From contig NC_012522.1 in assembly GCF_000010805.1 (NCBI RefSeq), forward strand, positions 1 through 64,000: a DNA stretch of 64,000 bases, written 5' to 3'. How positions within the stretch are numbered: position 1 is the first letter of the stretch; every line of letters starts with the position of its first letter. This document shows, piece after piece, positions 15,870 to 24,527 of this stretch. A model generated the notes under the pieces. That model saw only the letters and a list, made by a program, of their open reading frames with translations. It searched no databases and was not told the origin of the DNA. A program made the translations under genes and the position numbers. The DNA is from Rhodococcus opacus B4 (GTDB lineage: Bacteria > Actinomycetota > Actinomycetes > Mycobacteriales > Mycobacteriaceae).

Positions 15870-16289
15870 ATGAGCACACCCTCCGTGTTGTTCGTGTGCG
15901 TGAAGAACGGCGGCAAGTCCCAGATGGCCGCCGGACTGATGCGCAAGGCCGCCCGTGACACCGTCGAGGTGTATTCGGCCGGCACCAAACCCGGCACCGC
16001 CGTCAACGCCCTCTCCGCCGAATCTCTGCTCGAGGTGGGTGTCGACATCACCGGGGAGACCCCGAAGCTGATCGACCCGCAACTGGTCCGCGACGTCGAT
16101 CTGGTGGTCACCCTGGGCCGCGAGGCCCGCGTCGACCCGGTGGACGGCACCCGGTTCGAGAACTGGGACACCATTGAGCCGTCCGAGCGCGGCATCGACG
16201 GGATCGAGCGGATGCGGCTGGTCCGCGACGACATCACCGCCCGCGTGAATCAGCTCGCCGCCCAACTCCGCACCACCCACCAGTCCTGA
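15870..16289 (+). CDS. Third ArsC-like protein with altered P-loop
   Basis: A 139-residue member of the same superfamily but with [13 protein letters not shown] in place of [13 protein letters not shown]. The catalytic Cys is kept, and the normally invariant Arg of CX5R is Lys. The second cysteine region is replaced ([14 protein letters not shown]), leaving one Cys. The NGGKS variant seems to be a recurring actinobacterial subfamily. It may be a mycothiol transferase with different chemistry, or act on a different oxyanion. It lies 17 bases after arsC and 20 before arsD. Confidence 0.75.
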   Translation: MSTPSVLFVCVKNGGKSQMAAGLMRKAARDTVEVYSAGTKPGTAVNALSAESLLEVGVDITGETPKLIDPQLVRDVDLVVTLGREARVDPVDGTRFENWDTIEPSERGIDGIERMRLVRDDITARVNQLAAQLRTTHQS

Positions 16290-16309
16290 GATCGGCCGAG
16301 GAGAACACC

Positions 16310-16729
16310 ATGAGCACCATCGAAATTTTCGAACCCGCCCTGTGCTGCAACACCGGCGTCTGCGGCGACGACGTCGACCAGGCGCTGGTCACCTTCTCCG
16401 CCGACATGGACTGGGTCCGCTCCCAGGGCGGGGACATCGCCCGGTTCAACCTGGCCAGCGAACCCCTCGCGTTCGCCGAGCGCGAACCCGTCAAGGGGTT
16501 CCTTCAGGTCGCCGGATCCGAGGGCCTGCCGCTGGTGCTGGTGGACGGGGTGACCGCGCAGACCGGCCGCTACCCCGACCGCGCCCAGCTCGCCAAGTGG
16601 GCCGGCATCGGCACCGACACCCCGTACGCAGGCGCACCGGCCGGGATCTCCACGCTCGGGCTCACCGACACCACCGACGCCGGGTCCTGCTGCGCCCCCA
16701 CCGACACCGGCAGCACCAGCTGCTGCTGA
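16310..16729 (+). CDS. arsD: Arsenic metallochaperone ArsD
   Basis: A 139-residue thioredoxin-fold chaperone that hands As(III) to ArsA. CC at residues 12-13 and C18 in EPALCCNTGVCG match the essential Cys12-Cys13-Cys18 site. The C-terminal tail adds vicinal pairs (SCCAPTD and the final SCC), as in longer ArsD proteins. GAGGAGAACACC precedes the ATG. It sits immediately before arsA, as in nearly all arsDA operons. Confidence 0.93.
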   Translation: MSTIEIFEPALCCNTGVCGDDVDQALVTFSADMDWVRSQGGDIARFNLASEPLAFAEREPVKGFLQVAGSEGLPLVLVDGVTAQTGRYPDRAQLAKWAGIGTDTPYAGAPAGISTLGLTDTTDAGSCCAPTDTGSTSCC

Positions 16730-16746
16730 AAGGCTTTGAACCGCTC

Positions 16747-18513
16747 ATGAAGTTTCTTCTCGCCCCGCCCCGCTTCCTGTTCTTCACCGGTAAGGGCGGG
16801 GTCGGGAAGACCTCGATCGCCTGCGCCACCGCCATCACGCTTGCCCGCGCGGGCAAGCGGGTGCTGCTGGTGAGCACCGACCCGGCCTCCAACGTCGGGC
16901 AGGTCTTCGGGCTGACCATCGGCAACACCGTCACCGAAGTCCTCACCGTTCCGGGCCTGTCGGCCTTGGAGATCGACCCCGAGCAGGCCGCCGACGCCTA
17001 CCGGGAACGCATCATCGGACCCGTCCGCGGGCTGTTACCGGAGAAGGAACTGGCGTCGATCACCGAGCAACTGTCCGGGTCGTGCACCACCGAGATCGCC
17101 TCGTTCAACGAGTTCACCGCCCTGCTCACCGACCACGACACCCTTGCAGACTTCGATCACGTGCTCTTCGACACCGCCCCCACCGGGCACACCATCCGGC
17201 TGCTGCAACTGCCCGGGTCGTGGACCGACTTCCTGAACGAGGGCAAGGGCGACGCGTCCTGCCTGGGCCCGATGTCCGGGCTCGACAAGCAGCGCAGCAT
17301 CTACGAGGGCGCCGTCGCCGCCCTCGCCGACCCGCAGCGCACCCGGCTGGTGCTGGTCGCCCGGGCGCAGCGGTCCCCGCTCGCCGAGATCGCCCGCACC
17401 CACACCGAACTCGCCGACATCGGTCTCACCCGTCAACATGTGGTGATCAACGGTGTCCTGCCCACCCCCACCGGTGGGGACGAGTTGGCCGCCGCCATTC
17501 ACCAGCGGGAGCAGGCCGCGCTCGCCGACCTGCCCACCGAACTGGCCGGGCTGCCGCTCGACCTGGTCGAGCTCAAGGCCACCAACATGGTCGGCATCAG
17601 CGCACTCGAGGGCCTGTTCACCACGAACCCCGACACCCCGCAGCCGGACTCGGCGCCCGCCCCCGCGGTGCCGGAGGCACCGCTGTCCGCTCTGGTCGAC
17701 GAACTCGCCGACGACGGGCACGGCCTGATCATGTGTATGGGCAAGGGTGGGGTCGGCAAGACCACCCTCGCCGCCGCAATTGCTGTCGCCCTCGCCCAGC
17801 GTGGCCACCAGGTGCACCTGACCACCACCGACCCGGCTGCGCATCTGACCGACACCCTCGACGGAAACCTCGCGGGCCTGACCGTGTCGCGGATCGACCC
17901 CGCCGAGGCCACCGACGCGTACCGGCAGCGGGTGCTGGCCACCAAGGGCGCCGCCCTCGACGAGCAAGGCCGCGCCACCCTCGCCGAGGACCTGGCCTCC
18001 CCGTGCACCGAGGAGGTCGCCGTCTTCCAGGCGTTCTCCCGGATCATCCACGAATCACGGAGGAAGTTCGTGGTCGTCGACACCGCCCCCACCGGCCACA
18101 CCCTGCTCCTGCTCGACGCCACCGGGTCCTACCACCGGGAGATCGCCCGGCAGATGGGTGACAACTCGAATTTCACCACCCCGTTGATGCGGTTGCAGAA
18201 CCCGCAGGAGACGAAGGTTCTGCTGGTCACCCTCGCCGAAACCACCCCCCGCCTCGAGGCCGAAGGCCTGCAGACCGACCTGCAGCGCGCCGGGATTGCG
18301 CCGTGGGCGTGGGTGGTCAACAACTCCCTCGCCGCCGCGGCACCGACGTCGCCGTTGCTGCGGCAACGGGCCGCGACCGAACTCGAGGAGATCGGCGCCG
18401 TCACCGCAGCGCACCCCCGGTTCTCGGTGGTGCCGAAACTGGCCACCGACCCGGTCGGGGTCGATGCGCTCACGGCGATGGTCGGAGCTGCGCAGACGAT
18501 GCCGGTGAACTGA
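16747..18513 (+). CDS. arsA: Arsenite-stimulated ATPase ArsA
   Basis: A 588-residue protein with two homologous ATPase halves. P-loops GKGGVGKTS (near residue 15) and GKGGVGKTT (near 336) are each followed by a DTAPTGHTIRLL- or DTAPTGHTLLLL-type signature sequence. The metal-site cysteines corresponding to the E. coli plasmid ArsA triad are visible in SGSCTTEIA, DASCLGPMSG and ASPCTEEVA. Start at 16747 (MKFLLAPP) gives the normal N-terminus. A weak GAAAGG lies upstream. Last gene of the operon; powers arsenite export with the permease. Confidence 0.93.
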   Translation: MKFLLAPPRFLFFTGKGGVGKTSIACATAITLARAGKRVLLVSTDPASNVGQVFGLTIGNTVTEVLTVPGLSALEIDPEQAADAYRERIIGPVRGLLPEKELASITEQLSGSCTTEIASFNEFTALLTDHDTLADFDHVLFDTAPTGHTIRLLQLPGSWTDFLNEGKGDASCLGPMSGLDKQRSIYEGAVAALADPQRTRLVLVARAQRSPLAEIARTHTELADIGLTRQHVVINGVLPTPTGGDELAAAIHQREQAALADLPTELAGLPLDLVELKATNMVGISALEGLFTTNPDTPQPDSAPAPAVPEAPLSALVDELADDGHGLIMCMGKGGVGKTTLAAAIAVALAQRGHQVHLTTTDPAAHLTDTLDGNLAGLTVSRIDPAEATDAYRQRVLATKGAALDEQGRATLAEDLASPCTEEVAVFQAFSRIIHESRRKFVVVDTAPTGHTLLLLDATGSYHREIARQMGDNSNFTTPLMRLQNPQETKVLLVTLAETTPRLEAEGLQTDLQRAGIAPWAWVVNNSLAAAAPTSPLLRQRAATELEEIGAVTAAHPRFSVVPKLATDPVGVDALTAMVGAAQTMPVN

Positions 18514-18698
18514 CCCCACGGTGGTGGTGCCGATCCCACCACTTTGGGGCGGCTGACTGCCCATCCTCGACGAAGCGCGCTCCGAACGCGGGTTTGAGCC
18601 AGAGGGTGTCGCGCGCGTGGGGAGAGCCTGCTCGGCGTGCATGCGTTCATGGACGAATTCCGCACAGGCGAGGCCACCGCACAGCGGCGCGGCACGGG
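18514..18698. other. Convergent intergenic region
   Basis: Between the ends of arsA (+) and nhaA (-). GGTGGTGGTGCCGATCCCACCACTTT near 18521-18546 forms a GTGGTG/CACCAC hairpin followed by TTT, a plausible arsA-operon terminator. Nothing else recognised. Confidence 0.4.
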
Positions 18699-19997
18699 CT
18701 ACTGATAGATGTCGGGGATGCCGTCGTGGTTCATGTCGGCGGTTTCGCGGTCGGCGATGCGACGGTAGGCCCGATTCCGTAGCCGCAGCAGGATCGCGGC
18801 GAGCAGGGCGGCGGTGAGGGTGCCGGTGAGCACCCCGATCTTGACGTGATCGCTGCGCAGGACGTCTCCGGCGAAGGCGAGTTCCCCGATGAGCAGCGAG
18901 ACGGTGAATCCGATGCCGCCGAGCATGGCCACCGCGATCACGTCCAGCCAGCTCAGATCCTCGTCGAGCTCGGCTCGGGTGAATTTCGCGATCAGCACGC
19001 TCATCCCGGTGATGCCCACGACCTTGCCGATGACCAGGCCGGCGACGATCCCGAGGGCGACCCGGTCGCCGAGGGTGTCGACGAATCCGTCCAGGCCGCC
19101 GATGGTGACCCCGGCGGCGAAGAACGCGAAGACCGGCACCGCGAACCCCGCGGACAGCGGCCGGATGCGGTGTTCGAAGTGTTCGGCCAAACCTGGGCCG
19201 GCGTCGGGCCCGCCGGCGGCGGCGCTGCGCACCACCGGGACGGTGAACCCGAGCAACACTCCGGCGATGGTGGCGTGCACCCCGGATTCGTGCACCAGCC
19301 ACCACGTCGCCGCCGCCAACGGCAGCAGAATCCAGAACGACCGGATCCGTTTCTGAACCGCGAAACCGAACGCCGCCAAAGGAATCAGCGCCAAACCGAG
19401 GTAGGTGAAGTCGAGATCGTCGGTATAGAAGATCGCGATGACCGTGACCGCGAGGAGGTCGTCGACGACGGCGAGGGTAAGCAGGAATGTGCGCAGCGCG
19501 GCCGGCAGGTGCGTGCCGATGACGGCCAGGATCGCGACCGCGAACGCGATGTCGGTGGCGGTGGGGATCGCCCACCCGTTCAACGCGCCGCCGCCGGTGC
19601 CGAGGTTGATCGCGACGAAGATCAGGGCCGGGGCGATCATGCCGCCGATCGCGGCCATCACCGGCAGCGCGGCCCGGCGCGGATCACGCAGGTCGCCGGC
19701 GACGAATTCGCGTTTGAGTTCGAGACCGACGACGAAGAAGAAGATCGCCAGCAACCCGTCGGCGGCCCAGGTGCCCAGGGTCAGATTCAGGTGCAGGCTG
19801 GGCGGGCCGACCGTCACCTCGCGCAGCGAGTGATAGGCGTCCGACCAGGGGGTGTTGGCCCAGATCAGGGCGGCGGCCGCGGCGATCAGCAACAGGACAC
19901 CGCCGACGGTTTCCTTGCGGAGAATTTCCGCGACTCGCGCGGTCTCCGGCCAGGACCCGCGGGAGAGCAACGGCAGACGGGACAAGGGTGCGTTCAT
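18699..19997 (-). CDS. nhaA: Na+/H+ antiporter NhaA with EF-hand-like tail
   Basis: A 432-residue NhaA antiporter. Conserved parts are [33 protein letters not shown], the assembly segment [17 protein letters not shown], and [17 protein letters not shown] with the paired Asp residues that bind Na+/H+. After the last helix the protein ends [13 protein letters not shown], a D-x-N-x-D-G-x-x-D loop resembling a calcium-binding or thrombospondin-3 repeat. The start could also be the GTG at 20024, nine codons further. A hairpin covers that alternative start. Confidence 0.92.
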   Translation of the reverse strand: MNAPLSRLPLLSRGSWPETARVAEILRKETVGGVLLLIAAAAALIWANTPWSDAYHSLREVTVGPPSLHLNLTLGTWAADGLLAIFFFVVGLELKREFVAGDLRDPRRAALPVMAAIGGMIAPALIFVAINLGTGGGALNGWAIPTATDIAFAVAILAVIGTHLPAALRTFLLTLAVVDDLLAVTVIAIFYTDDLDFTYLGLALIPLAAFGFAVQKRIRSFWILLPLAAATWWLVHESGVHATIAGVLLGFTVPVVRSAAAGGPDAGPGLAEHFEHRIRPLSAGFAVPVFAFFAAGVTIGGLDGFVDTLGDRVALGIVAGLVIGKVVGITGMSVLIAKFTRAELDEDLSWLDVIAVAMLGGIGFTVSLLIGELAFAGDVLRSDHVKIGVLTGTLTAALLAAILLRLRNRAYRRIADRETADMNHDGIPDIYQ

Positions 19998-20014
19998 CAC
20001 TGACTTTCGGCTGG

Positions 20015-20042
20015 GCGCACCCACCTCTCAGGGTGAGTGCGC
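20015..20042 (-). promoter_or_regulatory. Hairpin in the nhaA leader
   Basis: 20015-20025 and 20032-20042 pair over 11 bases (one G-U) around a six-base loop TCTCAG (CTGAGA in the transcript). The stem contains the alternative GTG start at 20024, and the loop carries the purine GAGA. Could control translation of the longer form. No known riboswitch class is assigned. Confidence 0.4.
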
Positions 20043-20156
20043 AGACAACGACCCGCGGCACGGGGCGGTTCGCACGAGGGCAGGCGAGAGATCCACGACA
20101 CGGGTGCGGTGCAGCACACGTCGATCGGTGATCGGCGCGTGTGGTGTGTGGACGGG

Positions 20157-20381
20157 TCAGTGAGCTGAGGGTGGGCAGCCGGCGAGTTTGCCGTGCGCGT
20201 TCGTTCCCCACGAGGTGGTGTATCCGTTGGTGCCGCCCGGGCGCAGGTTCTCCTCGAAGAACACCATCGACGGCTCGTGGAACGTGCCCGGGGTGCCCAC
20301 GGCCGCCGACACATCCGAGTGCGCGAGCGCAGCATCCGACCCGCTCCGGGCGGTCGCATACTTGAGCTGCACGATCATCAT
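20157..20381 (-). CDS. Hypothetical small protein, doubtful
   Basis: An open frame with possible start at 20381 gives 74 residues ending VFFEENLRPGGTNGYTTSWG plus TNAHGKLAGCPPSAH. No family is recognised and no good ribosome binding site is seen. It lies between nhaA and the MerR/SulP pair, all on the minus strand. It may be a fragment of an older gene. Confidence 0.25.
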   Translation of the reverse strand: MMIVQLKYATARSGSDAALAHSDVSAAVGTPGTFHEPSMVFFEENLRPGGTNGYTTSWGTNAHGKLAGCPPSAH

Positions 20382-20442
20382 TCTACGGGCGCAGTCCCGT
20401 ACCGCGGCGTGCGGCATCGACGGTCTCGGAACCCTCTGAAAC

Positions 20443-20883
20443 TCAGGGCTCGTCGACCACTGCCGCGGCGGCTGTCTCGCCGGCGGCGTGGTCGGCGAGC
20501 AGCGCGGTCAGCTCCTCGGCGTAGGCGACCTGTTTGCGCAGTTTGCGGCAGCTCTCCTCCGCCCGGGTGTGGCAGTCGGTCACGAACGCCTGCGCCGCGA
20601 CTCGGTCGTGACCGGATCCGGTGGTGTCGAGGATGTCGAGGGAGTCGAGGAGCTGGCGCATCTCGTCGAGGGTGAAGCCCAGCGGTTTCATCCGCCGGAT
20701 CACCAGCAGCCGCTGGACGTCGGCGTCGGTGTAGAGCCGGAAGCCGCCGGCGCTGCGTTCGGACGGGGTGACCAGGCCGACCTCGTCGTAGTGGCGGATG
20801 GTTTTGATCGACAGTTCGGTGCGTTCGGCGACCTCACCGATCTGCATGTGCCGATCCGTCGACACCTCGACGCGACCTGTCAT
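20443..20883 (-). CDS. MerR-family regulator of the SulP locus
   Basis: A 146-residue MerR protein. HTH and wing at residues 12-60 (MQIGEVAERTELSIKTIRHY, then GLVTPSERSAGGFRLYTDAD), a coiled coil, and a last helix with one Cys pair spaced widely (DCHTRAEESCRKL). It lacks the ligand cysteine pattern of mercury-type MerR. It starts 42 bases after the SulP stop and is probably cotranscribed with it. The MerR-like dyad at 22581-22606 before SulP is its likely target. A start at 20847 is also possible. Confidence 0.85.
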   Translation of the reverse strand: MTGRVEVSTDRHMQIGEVAERTELSIKTIRHYDEVGLVTPSERSAGGFRLYTDADVQRLLVIRRMKPLGFTLDEMRQLLDSLDILDTTGSGHDRVAAQAFVTDCHTRAEESCRKLRKQVAYAEELTALLADHAAGETAAAAVVDEP

Positions 20884-20925
20884 CTCGTCACTCCTCCGCC
20901 TGTCCCTGCTTTCCGGACCATGATG

Positions 20926-22425
20926 TCAGTGACCGGCGCCCATCTGCCCGCTCAGGCGCACGTGCCGCTCGGAGGAGGCCGCGTTCAAACCGACGATGGT
21001 GACGGTCTTGCCCTTGGCAGCGTATTTGGTGGTGATCGCGTCGAGGGTCGCGACGGTGGAGGCGTCCCAGATGTGCGAGTCGGACAGGTCGATGACCACG
21101 TTTTCCGGGTCTCCGACGTAGTCGAACTGGTAGATCAGGTCGTTGCTGGAGGCGAAGAACAGTTCGCCGCGGACGGCGTAAACGCGGGTGTTCTCGTCGG
21201 GGTGGGCGATATCGACGACCTCGGTCAGATGCGCGACCCGGCGGGCGAAGAGCACCATCGCGGTGATCACGCCGACGATCACCCCATAGGCGAGGTTGTG
21301 GGTGGCGACGGTGACCGCGACGGTCGCGAGCATGACGGTGGTTTCGCTGCGGGGCATGCGCCGCAACGTCTTCGGGGCGATGGAGTGCCAGTCCATGGTG
21401 CCGACCGAGACCATGATCATCACCGCGACGAGGGCGGCCATCGGGATCAACGCGACCACGTCGCCGAGGCCGACGACGAGGATCAGCAGGAACACCCCGG
21501 CCAGGAAGGTGGAGATGCGGGTGCGGGCCCCGGAGACCTTGACGTTGATCATGGTCTGGCCGATCATCGCGCAGCCGCCCATACCGCCGAACAGGCCGGT
21601 GACCAGGTTCGCGATGCCCTGTCCCCAGCCCTCGCGGGTCTTGTCCGAGTGGGTGTCGGTGATGTCGTCGACCAGCTTGGCGGTCATCAACGATTCGAGC
21701 AGCCCGACCAGTGCCATCGCCAACGCGTAGGGGGCGATGATCGAGAGGGTGTCCATGGTGAACGGCACGTCCGGGATCAGCCAGGACGGCAGGCTCGAGG
21801 GGAGTTCGCCCTCGTCGCCGACGTTCGGGACGTTGAGCGCGAAGAGCACGGTCGCCGCGGTGAGCAGCACGATCGCCACCAGCGGCGCCGGCACCACGGT
21901 GGTGACCTTCGGCAGCAGCACCATGATCAGCAGCCCGACCGCGACCATCGGGTACACCAGGACGGGGACGTCGATCAGGTGCGGCAACTGGGCGGTGAAG
22001 ATCAAGATCGCCAGGGCGTTGACGAAGCCGACCATCACACTGCGCGGGACGAACCGCATCAGTTTCGCCACCCCGAGCAGACTCAGGACGATCTGCAGCA
22101 CCCCGGCCAACAGGACGGCGGCGATCAGGTAGTCCAACCCGTATTCGCGTGAGAGCGGGGCCACGACCAGGGCGATCGCCCCGGTGGCCGCGGAGATCAT
22201 CGCGGGACGACCACCGACGATCGCGATGGTCACCGCCATCGTGAACGAGGCGAACAACCCGACACGCGGATCGACCCCGGCGATGATCGAGAACGAGATC
22301 GCCTCCGGGATCAGCGCCAGTGCGACCACCACACCAGCAAGAATCTCGGTCTTCAACCGGCGTGGTGACCGCAGGGCGGCCCGGACCGAGACGTCCTCGG
22401 GCGGCAAATCGAGTTGTACTGGCAT
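20926..22425 (-). CDS. SulP-family anion transporter with STAS domain
   Basis: A 499-residue permease. SulP helices span about residues 25-400 (AGVVVALALIPEAISFSIIA, FGGMGGCAMIGQTMINVKVS), followed by a STAS domain at about 415-490 (FFASSNDLIYQFDY, VIDLSDSHIWDASTVATLDA) in which Ser-His replaces part of the usual motif. The family carries sulfate, bicarbonate or other anions. Start at 22425 is chosen for GGAGC seven bases upstream and because the extra upstream codons look unlike protein. Divergent from a TauE/SafE permease, so a sulfur-anion role is likely but not proven. Confidence 0.88.
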   Translation of the reverse strand: MPVQLDLPPEDVSVRAALRSPRRLKTEILAGVVVALALIPEAISFSIIAGVDPRVGLFASFTMAVTIAIVGGRPAMISAATGAIALVVAPLSREYGLDYLIAAVLLAGVLQIVLSLLGVAKLMRFVPRSVMVGFVNALAILIFTAQLPHLIDVPVLVYPMVAVGLLIMVLLPKVTTVVPAPLVAIVLLTAATVLFALNVPNVGDEGELPSSLPSWLIPDVPFTMDTLSIIAPYALAMALVGLLESLMTAKLVDDITDTHSDKTREGWGQGIANLVTGLFGGMGGCAMIGQTMINVKVSGARTRISTFLAGVFLLILVVGLGDVVALIPMAALVAVMIMVSVGTMDWHSIAPKTLRRMPRSETTVMLATVAVTVATHNLAYGVIVGVITAMVLFARRVAHLTEVVDIAHPDENTRVYAVRGELFFASSNDLIYQFDYVGDPENVVIDLSDSHIWDASTVATLDAITTKYAAKGKTVTIVGLNAASSERHVRLSGQMGAGH

Positions 22426-22580
22426 CAAAAAGCTCCGTTCGCACCCGACGCACACACGGATGCCTAGACATCGACGCCCGACCGGCGTCACAAAGGATCG
22501 AGCGGCAACCACAGCCGAAGCACCACTGCTCACGACCGGCCCACGCAGAAAGACTGCGTCGGCAGCACCGAAACACCGAG

Positions 22581-22606
22581 ACTCTACCCTAACGGGAGGG
22601 TAGAGT
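22581..22606. promoter_or_regulatory. Perfect MerR-type dyad between SulP and TauE/SafE genes
   Basis: ACTCTACCCT (22581-22590), AACGGG, AGGGTAGAGT (22597-22606): a 10-base perfect inverted repeat in the divergent region. Size and spacing are those of a MerR-family operator. It is the natural target of the MerR at 20443. Confidence 0.7.
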
Positions 22607-22745
22607 GCGAATTGGCTCGGCCGGAGGCCGGTCGGTGTCGACGGTTGGCGATACGGGCGGGCACACGGTCATCTCGTTCCGGCGACCTGTTGGTCTCGCA
22701 GTACGTTGGGCGGATGAGAAACCGTCGGCGCCGGTGCGCAGTGCG

Positions 22746-23573
22746 ATGAGCTCACCTGCCAGGGACTCGGTCGGCGCCGGCATATCGTCGGCGCGTAGGT
22801 CGCTGCCATGGGCGGTGTCCACCGGGGCCTCGATCGGTGTGCTCGGCGGCATGATCGGTCTCGGCGGTGCCGAGTTCCGGTTGCCGGTGTTGATCGGATT
22901 GTTCGGTTTCGTCGCCTTGCAAGCCGTGATCGTGAACAAGGCGATGAGCCTGATTGTGGTCCTCACCGCGCTCCCGGCCAGGCTCATGTCGGTTCCGTAT
23001 GCCGACCTGGTCCCGCACTGGTCTGTCGTGGTCAACCTGCTGTGCGGCAGTCTCGTCGGCGCCTGGGTGGGGGCGACCTGGGCGACGAAAATGCGGTCGG
23101 CCACGCTCTACAAGGTTCTGGCCGTGCTGCTGGTGGTGATCGCGATCGCGTTGGGGGCGAGCCACTTCGGTGAACTCGGCACACTCGACCTCGGCCCGCT
23201 CTCCCGGACGATCGCCGGGTTGATCGCCGGATTCGGCATCGGGGTCGTCGCGGCGTTGATGGGTGTGGCGGGCGGTGAACTCCTCATCCCGACGATCGTG
23301 CTTCTCTACGGGGTGGACATCAAGATCGCCGGGAGTTTGTCGTTGGCGGTGTCCTTGCCGACGATGCTGGTGGCCTTTGCCCGCTACAGCCGAGATCGGA
23401 GCTTCGGCGTGCTGAAGGCGAACGGGCGCTTCGTGATCGCGATGTCCCTCGGGTCGATCATCGGAACCGTGATCGGCGGCTTGTTGCTCGGGGTGGTGCC
23501 GGAGACCGTGCTGATCCCGCTGCTGATGTTGCTGTTGCTGGCATCGGCGGTCAAGGTGTGGCGGCACCACTGA
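22746..23573 (+). CDS. TauE/SafE-family sulfite/anion exporter
   Basis: A 275-residue membrane permease with about eight helices and the internal repeat of the family (GVLGGMIGLGGAEFRLPVLI in the first half, MGVAGGELLIPTIVLLYGVD in the second). TauE/SafE proteins export sulfite or sulfoacetate-type organosulfur anions. The frame is open back to 22605 inside the dyad, but the first helix begins about 20 residues after the ATG at 22746, so that start is preferred with modest certainty. Divergent from SulP, presumably co-regulated. Confidence 0.75.
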   Translation: MSSPARDSVGAGISSARRSLPWAVSTGASIGVLGGMIGLGGAEFRLPVLIGLFGFVALQAVIVNKAMSLIVVLTALPARLMSVPYADLVPHWSVVVNLLCGSLVGAWVGATWATKMRSATLYKVLAVLLVVIAIALGASHFGELGTLDLGPLSRTIAGLIAGFGIGVVAALMGVAGGELLIPTIVLLYGVDIKIAGSLSLAVSLPTMLVAFARYSRDRSFGVLKANGRFVIAMSLGSIIGTVIGGLLLGVVPETVLIPLLMLLLLASAVKVWRHH

Positions 23574-23622
23574 CCGTCACCCCACGGCGTCCCCCATCGT
23601 CGATGTCGGCCACGCACCGCTC

Positions 23623-24150
23623 TCACCCCGCAACAGGGACGAGCAGGACGGGGCGGCGGGCGTGGTGGACCAGTTTCGAGGACACCGATTCGCCGAGGAA
23701 CCGCTCGAACAGGGACATCACACCGCCGCGGGAGGTGCCGATGATGATCATCAGGGCGTCGTTGGCTTCGGCGATCGTGGTCAGCAGCTGTGCCGGGTTT
23801 CCTTCCCGCGAGTAGTAGGTCCAGTTCCCGGGCAGGGTGGCCAGCATGGTGCAGGCCTCGGTGCGCTCGGCTTCGACGGCGTCGGCGAAGCGTTGTTCCC
23901 AGTCGTCGCGGTCGGGTTCGACCGGCATGTCGTCGACGTCGACGATGTGGGCGACGTGCAGAAAAGCATCGAGTCGGCCGGCGAGGTCCATCGCGTAGGT
24001 CAGGGCGGCGTGGCTGGCGGGATGCCGGTCAAAGCCGACGACCAGATGGCACACCGCGGGTTGCGGGGCGGTGGGTCCGTCCACGCGCAGCGGGGTGCGC
24101 CAGTCCCGCAGATTGTCCCGGGTGGCGTGGTGATTTTCCTTCTTGGTCAT
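23623..24150 (-). CDS. Universal stress protein of the fluoride operon
   Basis: A 175-residue UspA-type protein. LVVGFDRHPASHAALTYAMD opens the alpha/beta domain, and GTSRGGVMSLFERFLGESVS with the following SKLVHHARRPVLLVP carries the G-x2-G-x9-G-(S/T) ATP-binding pattern. A charged N-terminal 30-residue extension precedes the domain. It begins 11 bases after the second FluC gene and is therefore probably controlled by the fluoride riboswitch upstream of the operon. Its role in fluoride stress is unknown. Confidence 0.85.
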   Translation of the reverse strand: MTKKENHHATRDNLRDWRTPLRVDGPTAPQPAVCHLVVGFDRHPASHAALTYAMDLAGRLDAFLHVAHIVDVDDMPVEPDRDDWEQRFADAVEAERTEACTMLATLPGNWTYYSREGNPAQLLTTIAEANDALMIIIGTSRGGVMSLFERFLGESVSSKLVHHARRPVLLVPVAG

Positions 24151-24161
24151 TGCTCTTCTCC

Positions 24162-24527
24162 TCACACCGAAGCCAGAGCGAGACCGGCACCGCCGGCGAT
24201 GACAGTCACCGTCAGGGTGCCGACCGCGTTCGCGATCCCGGCGGCGTATTTCTGGCGTTGAATCAGCCGCACGGTCTCGAAACTCGCGGTGCTGAAGGTG
24301 GTGTACCCGCCGCAGAAGCCCACACCCACAATCAGCTGAATTTCCCGCGGAACACCGTGGAAGAGGATCAGGCCGGTGACGAACCCGAGGAGCAGCGACC
24401 CGGTCACGTTGATCGTCGCCGTCGCCCAGGGGAATTCCGACGCCTTCCGGTGTTTGATCGCCCCGTCGATCACGAACCGGGCGATCGCCCCGGCACTGCC
24501 TGCGCAGGCGATCCACAACATCACCAT
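24162..24527 (-). CDS. crcB: Fluoride channel FluC/CrcB, second subunit gene
   Basis: A 121-residue four-helix membrane protein. MVMLWIACAGSAGAIARFVI is helix 1 with the GAxxR pattern, NVTGSLLLGFVTGLI holds the conserved Asn-Gly, and GVGFCGGYTTFSTASFETV is the fluoride-pore signature with the Phe and Thr residues. The start at 24527 overlaps the stop of the other FluC gene by seven bases. Paired actinobacterial FluC genes usually give a heterodimeric channel. Confidence 0.92.
   Translation of the reverse strand: MVMLWIACAGSAGAIARFVIDGAIKHRKASEFPWATATINVTGSLLLGFVTGLILFHGVPREIQLIVGVGFCGGYTTFSTASFETVRLIQRQKYAAGIANAVGTLTVTVIAGGAGLALASV

Noticed and set aside
20015-20160. A known riboswitch class (for example nhaA-associated) in the nhaA leader
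   Set aside because: Only a simple hairpin can be supported; I could not match a published consensus with confidence.
20488-22152. A long plus-strand frame across the SulP and MerR genes
   Set aside because: Low-complexity Asp/Gly/Val/His-rich antisense reading of two well-supported minus-strand genes.
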